Source: Lentisphaeria bacterium
GTDB lineage: Bacteria > Verrucomicrobiota > Lentisphaeria > Victivallales > UBA1829
Direction of reading: 5' to 3'
DNA length: 8,132 bases
NCBI GenBank assembly: GCA_017623265.1
Contig: JAGAPM010000243.1
Span: 1-8,132 of the forward strand
Each line of letters begins with the position of its first letter. Positions within the stretch are counted from its first letter, which is position 1. A model generated the notes under the pieces. The model was not told the origin of the DNA. It searched no databases and saw only the letters and a list, made by a program, of their open reading frames with translations. The translations under genes were made by a program, and so were the position numbers. Positions 1 to 6,098 of the stretch are shown one piece after another.

Positions 1-114
1 GATGAAAAATGGGATACTGCAGATTTGATCTTACCTCATCCCCGGGCAAAAGAGCGGGATTTTGTCTGCGTTCCGCTGGCTGAAATCGCCCCGGAGCTGA
101 TTAATCAGCTGTAA
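1..114 (+). CDS. folK: folK C-terminal fragment (6-hydroxymethyl-dihydropterin pyrophosphokinase)
   Basis: The frame is open from the first base and ends with TAA at 112-114, giving 37 residues; the N-terminal part lies outside the window. The visible tail reads LILPHPRAKERDFVCVPLAEIAPEL, split here as LILPHPRAKERDF then VCVPLAEIAPEL. It matches the conserved FolK end, in which an L-x-LPHPR-x-x-x-RxFV segment is followed by a PLxEIAP segment. FolK transfers pyrophosphate from ATP to 6-hydroxymethyl-7,8-dihydropterin in cytoplasmic folate synthesis. The stop lies 14 nt inside the 3' end of the opposing gene, so the two genes overlap tail to tail and neither has room for a terminator in the junction. 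The pterin-reductase-like SDR at 1204-1923 gives some context for a pterin neighbourhood. Identification rests on a short tail but the motif is distinctive. Confidence 0.85.
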   Translation, partial: DEKWDTADLILPHPRAKERDFVCVPLAEIAPELINQL

Positions 115-1201
115 CAGAACGGGCAGTGATTCGCCGGGGAAGGACCGGTGTGTCGCCCAGGATCAGGACGCTGGATCTGCCATTGACAAAGGGGATGCGG
201 AAGGTCTGCAGCCCCTTGGAACTGGTGGAAATGATCTTGGCTCCGGGAATCAGTGAAAGCGCCCGCAGCATGGTCTGTCCGGCAGGTTTCCGGTTGGAAA
301 GACTTTTTGTCTCTGCTGCCTTTTCCGGTACGGGTGCCGGCGTGGGATCAAAACTGTATTCCAGACACCATTCCGATGCTGTACTTTCAGGATTCCGCAT
401 GACATCAATCCGGTGCAGATAAAGTCCGCCGACAGGGATCTTATGGAAATCCGCCATGATCTCGTAATGATCATTTTTATCCAACCGGAAGGGCAGGAAC
501 GGCAGCAGGACAGACACAGCTTCATCCTGTGAGATCACGGCGGCTGCAGCGTCCGGCAGATCGGCGGCGAGAAGAACTGCCCGATCCTGTTCGTTTTGAA
601 TGGATTTCAGATCTGTCCGGAAGAAGTGTTTCATATTTTCCATATCCCAACAGAGCGTAGTGACGCACTGATATCCAAGGACGCTGCACAGGGCTTCAAA
701 GAGGGCAGCGTCCCCGTTGATTATGCGCTGCGGATCCCGCGGATCCATGAAAAATTCCGATTGCGGACGGATCGTTTTTGCATGATTTTTAAACGCCTTT
801 GCAATATTTTCCGCACTGACCGGTTTTTCCACCAGTTCCGCCAGTTTTTGTGCGGGTTCCAGCAATTCCGGTTCTCCATTGTACTGCGTGAATTTTTCCG
901 GCAGAAGATCTTCCAGTTCCGGATAGATCGCACTTTTTTTCGTGGCAGGAAGGCTGGGCTGATGCAGGGCACGGTGCGCCGTTACGATGTGAAAGATCCG
1001 CTGCTGCTGATGAAGTTTTTCCTGCAGATTTTCCTGTTCTGCTTTGTGACGCAGTTCTGCCTCCTGCAGTTGTTGATCTTTTTCCTCAATGACTTCTCCG
1101 ATCCGGCTGTATGCATGATTGAGGTTCTGCCGGTCAATCAGCAGAATTCCACAGAAAAGGACCAGCATGACTCCGCTGATCGCGTAGAAGATCTTACTCA
1201 T
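101..1201 (-). CDS. Membrane-anchored coiled-coil protein of unknown function
   Basis: I do not recognise the family of this 366-residue protein. Residues about 5-22 form one hydrophobic segment after a short MSK start, which suggests a signal anchor (N-in) with the rest outside the cytoplasmic membrane, or a non-cleaved signal. Residues about 33-70 are rich in E, Q, K and R in heptad-like order and should form a coiled coil. Residues about 90-285 look globular (W185, W278 and C172, C179, C184, C279 visible). A Pro/Ala/Glu/Lys linker at about 285-305 leads to a small C-terminal part. The ATG lies 2 nt after the SDR stop codon, and a GGAAGGA ribosome-binding sequence sits inside the SDR 3' end, so translation is probably coupled. 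The gene is the last of the obgE-SDR block, and its TAA lies inside the folK 3' end. The protein is real by its start context, operon position and composition; its function is not known. Confidence 0.8.
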   Translation of the reverse strand: MSKIFYAISGVMLVLFCGILLIDRQNLNHAYSRIGEVIEEKDQQLQEAELRHKAEQENLQEKLHQQQRIFHIVTAHRALHQPSLPATKKSAIYPELEDLLPEKFTQYNGEPELLEPAQKLAELVEKPVSAENIAKAFKNHAKTIRPQSEFFMDPRDPQRIINGDAALFEALCSVLGYQCVTTLCWDMENMKHFFRTDLKSIQNEQDRAVLLAADLPDAAAAVISQDEAVSVLLPFLPFRLDKNDHYEIMADFHKIPVGGLYLHRIDVMRNPESTASEWCLEYSFDPTPAPVPEKAAETKSLSNRKPAGQTMLRALSLIPGAKIISTSSKGLQTFRIPFVNGRSSVLILGDTPVLPRRITARSVTAD

Positions 1202-1203
1202 TT

Positions 1204-1923
1204 TTATCCATTCCTTCCGCCGTTGTGCAGGTGCTGACCGCCATCCACGCTGACAATCGTGCCGGTGATAGAGCGATTGGTGGCGAGATAAAGGGCAGTC
1301 TGTGCAATATCATCCACTTCAACCCGCCGGTTGAGCGGAACCATTTTCAAAGTTTTTTCCATGTTCAGATGTTCCAGCCCCGGCGGTGCGATCACCGGTC
1401 CCGGTGCGATCCCGTTGACCCGGATCCGGGGCGCATAAGCAAGAGCAGCACATTCTGTAGCATCCGCAAGTGCTTTCTTTGAAACAAGATAGCCGAATGA
1501 TCCCGGTTCCGTTCTGCCCGATACTGCCTGATCCAGCAAATTGATGATGCAGGCATCCGGATTGCAGGTCCTTGCAAACGCTTTCATCAGAGCGAGAGGA
1601 GCAAAAAAGTTGATGTCCAGCATCGCCTGTACGTCCGCCTGTGTTTCGGTTTCAAAAGGCTTGCGGATATAAGCGGATGCATTATTGATGAGGATATCCA
1701 GATGTCCCGCATCTGAAATCAGTTTTTCCGGTGCGCCCGGCTCTGTCAGATCACAAGTCAGGATCCGGCTTGCGGGCAGTTCCGCCGCTGCATCTGCATG
1801 AGTCCGGCAGTGGACGATCACCTCTGCCCCGGCGTCTGCAAAGGCACGGACCAAAACCGCCCCCACGCGGATCGCTCCGCCGGTGACAAGTACCCGTTTC
1901 CCTTGCAGAACACCTTGCTTCAT
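1204..1923 (-). CDS. Short-chain dehydrogenase, pteridine reductase (PTR1/FolM)-like
   Basis: This 239-residue SDR has its nucleotide-binding loop as TGGAIRVG (14-21) rather than the usual TGxxxGIG, with Arg40 after a VIVHCR strand, as in NADPH-dependent pteridine reductases. NNAS lies at 80-83 and Asn104 follows. The position of the usual SDR catalytic Ser is Asp131 (in NLLD), with Tyr145 and Lys149 (YLVSK) completing an Asp-Tyr-Lys set, the arrangement known for PTR1 and E. coli FolM. RVNGIAPGPV (168-177) and the end VDGGQHLH (227-233) also fit FolM/PTR1. The family reduces dihydropterins such as dihydromonapterin or dihydrofolate with NADPH in the cytoplasm. The ATG overlaps the obgE stop by 1 nt (TGATG), with GGAGG at 1935-1939. 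The nearby folK supports a pterin role. Substrate cannot be fixed from sequence; another SDR role remains possible. Confidence 0.8.
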   Translation of the reverse strand: MKQGVLQGKRVLVTGGAIRVGAVLVRAFADAGAEVIVHCRTHADAAAELPASRILTCDLTEPGAPEKLISDAGHLDILINNASAYIRKPFETETQADVQAMLDINFFAPLALMKAFARTCNPDACIINLLDQAVSGRTEPGSFGYLVSKKALADATECAALAYAPRIRVNGIAPGPVIAPPGLEHLNMEKTLKMVPLNRRVEVDDIAQTALYLATNRSITGTIVSVDGGQHLHNGGRNG

Positions 1924-2957
1924 CAGAAGTTACGCCTCCATGCCGCTTCGGTATCACGCTGGTCGGCTGCAGCCGCCAACTCCCGGATCTTTTCTTTGAT
2001 CGCTTCCACGCCTTCGCAGGTTCCGGCACTCATGGGGAAGACTTCAATATCATCATCCAGTTCCAGAATGAACTCTTCGTAATTCGCCTGACTTTCTTCC
2101 AGGTCCATCTTGTTGGCTACAATGAGCATCGCCCGGTCGGAAAGTCCTTCCATATACTCTTCCAGTTCGTTTTTCAGGATCCGGTAGTCCTCAATGGGCT
2201 TTCTGCCGTCCACGCCCGCCATGTCGATGACATACAGCAGAAGTTTGGTACGCTCGATATGACGGAGAAAATAGTGTCCCAGCCCTACATTCAGATGAGC
2301 CCCATCAATCAGCCCCGGTACGTCTGCGACCAGAATTTTTTTGAAGTCCGGGTACTCACAGACACCGATAACGGGGTGAAGGGTCGTGAAGGGGTAGGGG
2401 GCGACTTTGGGTTTTGCATTGGATATTGCGCCGAGCAGAGTGGATTTTCCGGCGTTCGGATAGCCCACAAAACCGACATCCGCCACCAGCTTCAGCTCCA
2501 GTTTCAGATCGATCGGTTCTACTTTTTCGCCGGGTTCATGTTCCCGGGGCGCACGGTTTGTGCTGGTTGCAAAACGGGCATTGCCCCGTCCGCCGCGCCC
2601 GCCGACTGCGATCACGACTTCCTGACCGGGTTCGTTGATATCTGCCAGCAGGTCGCCGGTTTCCGTGTTGTAGATCAGTGTTCCGGGCGGGACCTTGATA
2701 TAGAGGTCTCTGCCGCGTCTTCCGTGGCAGTCTTTCCCTCTTCCATCGCCGCCGTTTTCAGCCACGAATCTGCGGTTGAAAATAAAACTTGCAAGGCTTT
2801 GTTCGCCGGGTTCTGCCACAAAGATGATGTTTCCGCCGGGCGCACCGTCGCCCCCGTTCGGACCGCCTTTCGGCACGAACGCTTCCCGCCGGAAACTGCA
2901 GCAGCCGTTGCCGCCATCTCCAGCCTTGATCGTAATTTCCGCCTGGTCTACAAACAT
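1923..2957 (-). CDS. obgE: Obg-family GTPase ObgE/CgtA
   Basis: The 344-residue protein starts MFVDQAEI, as Obg proteins do. The glycine-rich Obg fold covers about 1-158 (GDGGNG at 13-18, GGPNGGDG at 31-38, GGRGGRGN at 119-126). The GTPase domain follows with G1 GYPNAGKS (165-172), G2 PFTT (189-192), G3 DVPG (212-215), G4 NKMD (282-285) and a G5-like SA (310-311). No C-terminal OCT extension is present; a short charged tail ends the protein. Obg is an essential GTPase that binds the 50S subunit and takes part in ribosome assembly and stress control. It is the first gene of a coupled block: the downstream SDR start overlaps its TGA. It lies after rpmA as in many bacteria, but a strong terminator separates them. 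The Shine-Dalgarno sequence ahead of the ATG is weak. Confidence 0.97.
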   Translation of the reverse strand: MFVDQAEITIKAGDGGNGCCSFRREAFVPKGGPNGGDGAPGGNIIFVAEPGEQSLASFIFNRRFVAENGGDGRGKDCHGRRGRDLYIKVPPGTLIYNTETGDLLADINEPGQEVVIAVGGRGGRGNARFATSTNRAPREHEPGEKVEPIDLKLELKLVADVGFVGYPNAGKSTLLGAISNAKPKVAPYPFTTLHPVIGVCEYPDFKKILVADVPGLIDGAHLNVGLGHYFLRHIERTKLLLYVIDMAGVDGRKPIEDYRILKNELEEYMEGLSDRAMLIVANKMDLEESQANYEEFILELDDDIEVFPMSAGTCEGVEAIKEKIRELAAAADQRDTEAAWRRNF

Positions 2958-2992
2958 GATCTCAAACTTTCTTTTTCAGGGTGTCAGAATTG

Positions 2993-3024
2993 AAAAAGCC
3001 CGGCAGATGTATAACTACCGGGCT
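2993..3024 (-). terminator. Intrinsic terminator after rpmA
   Basis: Read on the - strand, AGCCCGGTAG and CTGCCGGGCT form a 10-bp stem with one T-G wobble around an 8-nt loop (TTATACAT), followed directly by a T run (2997-2993). It lies 53 nt past the rpmA stop and 36 nt before the obgE start, so it should end most rpmA transcripts. obgE then needs readthrough or a promoter inside this short gap. Confidence 0.85.
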
Positions 3025-3032
3025 ATTTCGTA

Positions 3033-3061
3033 CGCTTCCGGTCGCCCGGAACGATTTTTTT
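3033..3061. other. Second hairpin between rpmA and obgE
   Basis: On the - strand TTCCGG and CCGGAA pair around a GCGA (GNRA) tetraloop; a further two pairs can form across one bulged G. It lies between the rpmA stop and the rpmA terminator. Read on the + strand the same hairpin is followed by seven T (3055-3061), so it also looks like a + strand terminator, although no + strand gene precedes it here. It could protect the rpmA mRNA end or block antisense transcription into rpmA; this role is inferred. Confidence 0.55.
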
Positions 3062-3076
3062 CGCAGCGAAGCGCAA

Positions 3077-3343
3077 TTATGCTTCAGCCGGAATTTCCAG
3101 CGGGATGACCTCCACGGATTTTTTCACGGCTTTTTTGAATTTGACCGTGCCATCGCACAGAGCAAAGAGCGTGAAATCGCGGCCGCAGCCGACGTTTTTA
3201 CCGGGGTGGAACTGAGTGCCGCGCTGACGGACGATGATGCTGCCTGCGGTGACGAATTCGCCTGCATAGGCCTTGACGCCGAGCATTTTCGGCTTACTGT
3301 CACGACCGTTACGGCTGCTGGACTGACCTTTCTTATGTGCCAT
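3077..3343 (-). CDS. rpmA: Large-subunit ribosomal protein bL27
   Basis: The 88-residue protein begins [16 protein letters not shown] and contains the L27 signature [17 protein letters not shown] (about 36-52), then GRDFTLFAL. The length is close to the usual 85 residues. bL27 lies at the peptidyl-transferase centre, where its basic N-terminal tail reaches toward the tRNA ends. The tail starts directly at MAHKKG, with no N-terminal extension of the kind that is cleaved off in Firmicutes. The ATG is preceded by a strong GGAGAAGGA ribosome-binding sequence (3346-3354). Its usual partner rplU is not adjacent: the next gene upstream is the pseudouridine synthase. A promoter and a terminator of its own suggest a single-gene transcript. 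Confidence 0.97.
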   Translation of the reverse strand: MAHKKGQSSSRNGRDSKPKMLGVKAYAGEFVTAGSIIVRQRGTQFHPGKNVGCGRDFTLFALCDGTVKFKKAVKKSVEVIPLEIPAEA

Positions 3344-3407
3344 TTTCCTTCTCCAATTATGTTAGTTGTTGTTATTTTGCAATTTCAAAGCTGATTACAG
3401 CGGACAG

Positions 3408-3437
3408 TTAATATGCCACATATTTTTGATTTTTCAA
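3408..3437 (-). promoter_or_regulatory. Likely sigma-70-type promoter for rpmA
   Basis: On the - strand TTGAAA (3432-3437) and TATTAA (3408-3413) are separated by 18 nt, inside the AT-rich 135-nt gap between the synthase stop and rpmA. It would give a leader of about 60 nt. The gap holds no convincing terminator for the upstream operon, so rpmA may also receive readthrough. The call rests on box similarity only. Confidence 0.5.
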
Positions 3438-3478
3438 GTCTTTCCAGCACTTTCTGCAGCATTTTTTTCGATTTTTTT

Positions 3479-4465
3479 TCAGTTTTTCTCGTCCTGAATG
3501 CTGTCAACAGCCTCAATGAAGTCTGCCGGCGGTTTCGCTTCAAATGCCATGACTTCATCTGTTTCCGGGTGGTAGATCTCCAGTTTCCAGGCGTGAAGCA
3601 TCTGCCGGTCTGCATCGGGGGCATGTCCGCGGTTGTATAATTTTTCTCCCAGCAGCGGGAATCCCATGTGTGACATGTGAACGCGGATCTGATGGGTGCG
3701 TCCGGTGTGGAGGCGTACCTGGATCAGAGAGACTTTTCTTCCGTTGCGCCATCCGGTTTTCAATACCCGGTATGCGGTGACTGCTTCTTTGCCTTCGCCC
3801 TGCCGGAGAACAGCCATTTTCTTCCGGTCGACAGGATGGCGTCCGAAGGCGGTTTTGATCACGGAGCTTGTGGGGACCGGTGCCCCGTGGACGATCGCCA
3901 GATATGTTTTTTCCACTTCCCGTTCGGCGAATGCTTTGGAAAGTCTGCGCAGGGAGCGGGGCGTTTTGGCAATGATCAGCGCTCCGGAGGTATCTTTATC
4001 CAGCCGGTGTACGATCCCGGGGCGGAGCGGATCCACTTCGGAATCATCTTCCAGCATCAGATTCATATCCGGTTCCCTGCCGAGAACGGCGTTGACCAGC
4101 GTTCCGGACCAGTTTCCGGCGCCGGGGTGGACCACCATTCCGGCGGGTTTGTTTACCACGAGAATGGATTCATCCTCAAACAGAACATCCAGCGGGATGG
4201 CTTCCGGTTCCGCCTTGACCGTGATCTCCGGTGCGGGCGCATCAATGTCAATGACCTGTCCGGCGGCGAGTCTGGTACGGGGCGGGAGACCGGCTTTCCC
4301 ATCCAGCAGCAGGAAGCCGTCTTTTATGATGTTTTGCGCACGGGTTCGCGAGATTTCCCCGTTTTCCGTCTGCATCTGGACCAGTTTGACCACGGCGGAG
4401 TCCAAACGCTCCCCCGCCAATTCTTCGGGTACGGTCAGATGGTATATTTCTCGTTTTTCAGGCAT
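3479..4465 (-). CDS. rluD: RluA/RluD-family rRNA pseudouridine synthase
   Basis: The 328-residue protein has an N-terminal S4 RNA-binding domain (about 17-80, with SRTRAQNIIKDG at 39-50) followed by the RluA catalytic domain. Family motifs are NKPAGMVVHPG (105-115), HRLDKDTSG (153-161) with the catalytic Asp156, and RLHTGRTHQIRVH (251-263). The S4 domain and length fit RluD, which converts uridines of 23S helix 69 to pseudouridine, but RluC-like targets cannot be excluded from sequence. The ATG overlaps the lgt TGA by 8 nt (ATGCCTGA), with GGAG 7 nt upstream (4473-4476), so the two genes are co-transcribed and probably coupled. The pairing with lgt resembles the frequent lsp/lgt plus RluD neighbourhoods of other bacteria; this comparison is from general knowledge. 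Confidence 0.9.
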   Translation of the reverse strand: MPEKREIYHLTVPEELAGERLDSAVVKLVQMQTENGEISRTRAQNIIKDGFLLLDGKAGLPPRTRLAAGQVIDIDAPAPEITVKAEPEAIPLDVLFEDESILVVNKPAGMVVHPGAGNWSGTLVNAVLGREPDMNLMLEDDSEVDPLRPGIVHRLDKDTSGALIIAKTPRSLRRLSKAFAEREVEKTYLAIVHGAPVPTSSVIKTAFGRHPVDRKKMAVLRQGEGKEAVTAYRVLKTGWRNGRKVSLIQVRLHTGRTHQIRVHMSHMGFPLLGEKLYNRGHAPDADRQMLHAWKLEIYHPETDEVMAFEAKPPADFIEAVDSIQDEKN

Positions 4466-5264
4466 CTTTCAGCTCCAGTTCGTTCTTTTCTTTTGCCATG
4501 ACCAGCAGGATGGACCCCACAGGGATCATCAGGAAGAGGGCAATGCTCTGTGAAGTGGTAAGGCCCAGCAGAAGTTCCGGATTGTCACCCCGGAAAAATT
4601 CCAGAATGAAGCGGATCACGGCGTAGGTAATGAGATAAATCCCGGCGATCTGACCGGGGCGTCTGAATTTTTTACAGAGGATCAGCAGCGCCACGCAGAG
4701 AATGAGATTGGCAACACTCTCCCAGATCTGGGTCGGGTAAAGCGCCCGTGTCATGCCGTCCGGCAGGTACATTTTTGCTTCAATGCTGGATTCCGGGTGA
4801 TACGGGAAACGGACCGCACCCCATGTTCCCTGGGGAGCGACTTTGCCGAAACAGCATCCCTGCAGGAAACACCCCAACCGTCCGAAGGCGTGCCCAATGG
4901 CGATAGCGGGGGATGTCACATCCAGCAAAGCGGGCATGGAGATCTTTTTTCTGCGTGCATAGATGCAGACACTGGTGATGGCAAGGATGAAGCCGCCGTA
5001 AAAGACAAGCCCGCCCTGATCGATCCGGAAGACCCAGAGGAAACCGGCATTGCTGTCCCAGTTCTGGATCACATGAAGCAGGCGCGCCCCGAGGATGCCG
5101 GTGCCGAGAGCAATCATGGCAAGATCGAAGATCTGATCATTGGTCATGCCGGCGCGTTTGCGTTTGTACAGCATGACCAGCGTGGCACAGATGAATCCGA
5201 GAGCGATACAGACGCCGTAAAAATGAATACTCTTTCCGAAAAGATTGAATGCGATGGGGTACAT
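4458..5264 (-). CDS. lgt: Prolipoprotein diacylglyceryl transferase Lgt
   Basis: The protein is 268 residues long from the ATG at 5264, which gives the typical start MYPIAFNLFG-x-x-I-x-FYG. A GTG 20 codons upstream (5324) is in frame but would lie upstream of the predicted transcript start, and GGAG at 5276-5279 serves the ATG. Lgt moves diacylglycerol from phosphatidylglycerol to the lipobox Cys of prolipoproteins in the cytoplasmic membrane. Visible features are several membrane segments, GGLVFYGG (84-91), the signature region GRLGCFLQGCCFG (128-140), YPTQIWE (176-182) and RFILEFFRGD (218-227, holding the conserved Arg). Relative to E. coli, the essential His of GGxxxHGG is Tyr88 and the signature carries Cys residues; I recall this as a common subtype rather than a defect. 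It is the first gene of the lgt-rluD unit and is divergent from dedA. Confidence 0.95.
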   Translation of the reverse strand: MYPIAFNLFGKSIHFYGVCIALGFICATLVMLYKRKRAGMTNDQIFDLAMIALGTGILGARLLHVIQNWDSNAGFLWVFRIDQGGLVFYGGFILAITSVCIYARRKKISMPALLDVTSPAIAIGHAFGRLGCFLQGCCFGKVAPQGTWGAVRFPYHPESSIEAKMYLPDGMTRALYPTQIWESVANLILCVALLILCKKFRRPGQIAGIYLITYAVIRFILEFFRGDNPELLLGLTTSQSIALFLMIPVGSILLVMAKEKNELELKDA

Positions 5265-5314
5265 CCGGCAGAAAACTCCATTATTTTTCAGTAATCGTTC
5301 AAAAACAATATGGA

Positions 5315-5343
5315 AATTTAGCACAGAAGTGTTAAATTATCAA
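5315..5343 (-). promoter_or_regulatory. Likely lgt promoter containing an operator-like palindrome
   Basis: On the - strand TTGATA (5338-5343) and TAAATT (5315-5320) are 17 nt apart, giving a start near 5307 and a leader of about 40 nt before the lgt ATG. The segment 5315-5338 is an imperfect palindrome, AATTTAGCAC-AGAA-GTGTTAAATT, with 10-bp arms and one mismatch. It spans the spacer and the -10 box and touches the -35 box. This position is typical of a repressor site. The region also lies upstream of dedA on the other strand. Confidence 0.5.
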
Positions 5344-5390
5344 ATGTAAATACGAAAAATCATCGAAAAATAACCGAAGGTAACCGTGCT

Positions 5391-6098
5391 ATGTCTGTTG
5401 AAGCGATCGCCTCCCACATTGAATCCTTTGCGCAATATGCGGAATCGGCGCCGTTGCTGATCCTGTTTTTCATCTTTCTTTTTATGGCGGTGGAAAGCTC
5501 CTTCATCCCGTTCCCCATCGAAGTGGTTATGATCCCTGCCGGATTCCTTCTGTTCCGTTATCCGCTGCCCACCGGGATCCATTGGCTGGATTTTCTGATC
5601 GTGGTGGCAGCCGGTCTTGCCGGATCGCTGCTGGGAGCGTATGTGAATTACTTCCTTGCCGCATGGCTGGGAAAACCTTTTCTGCGCAAATATGGAAAGT
5701 ATGTGCTGCTTTCAGAAAAAGCACTGGACCGGGCAGATGAGATCTTTCTCAAATACGGAGATATGGTCACGTTTGTGTGCCGTCTGTTACCTGCGATCCG
5801 GCAGATCATCTCTGTTCCGGCAGGTATTTCCGGTATGAACCTCAAGCGTTTTTCTTTCTTTACCGGGCTGGGTGCCGGGATCTGGAGTGCGATCCTGGCG
5901 GCAATCGGGTATTTCCTCGGGTACAGTGTGGGTGAGATGACTTATCTGGAAATGGTCCAGCGCGGCAAGCAAATGCTTCATGATCACTTTATCTGGGTCA
6001 TTCTCGGGATCGTGGTCATTGTGGGCGTTCACATGGCGATTACAAAGTTTATCATGAAATCCGATAAAACAAAATCTGAAACGGAGTGTGCAGAATGA
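5391..6098 (+). CDS. DedA-family integral membrane protein
   Basis: The 235-residue protein is strongly hydrophobic, with membrane segments at about 21-55 (with a break), 66-92, 155-180 and 200-220. It carries DedA motifs: E35-SSFIPFP-IE44 with a following MIPAG (47-51), then VCRLLPAIRQIISVPAG (129-145) with the two conserved Arg (131 and 137), then GYFLG (173-177). DedA/SNARE-associated proteins of the inner membrane support lipid translocation; some recycle undecaprenyl phosphate and some affect proton motive force and drug resistance. Which subgroup this belongs to cannot be told here. The ATG at 5391 is preceded by GAAGG 10 nt upstream. The C-terminal tail is hydrophilic and charged. Its TGA overlaps the ATG of the M14 gene by 4 nt. 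Confidence 0.92.
   Translation: MSVEAIASHIESFAQYAESAPLLILFFIFLFMAVESSFIPFPIEVVMIPAGFLLFRYPLPTGIHWLDFLIVVAAGLAGSLLGAYVNYFLAAWLGKPFLRKYGKYVLLSEKALDRADEIFLKYGDMVTFVCRLLPAIRQIISVPAGISGMNLKRFSFFTGLGAGIWSAILAAIGYFLGYSVGEMTYLEMVQRGKQMLHDHFIWVILGIVVIVGVHMAITKFIMKSDKTKSETECAE

Noticed and set aside
596..1237. 213-codon + strand frame rich in Phe and Arg
   Set aside because: It is antisense to the coiled-coil protein; its composition mirrors the complement of Glu/Lys-rich codons.
3677..4553. Two overlapping open frames on the + strand (274 and 285 codons) opposite the pseudouridine synthase
   Set aside because: They lie antisense to a gene with full RluA motifs and have low-complexity, unrecognised translations.
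5265..5324. GTG start at 5324 giving Lgt 20 more residues
   Set aside because: The extra residues do not match the Lgt start, the GTG falls upstream of the predicted transcript start, and the ATG at 5264 has a GGAG and the usual MxPxxF beginning.
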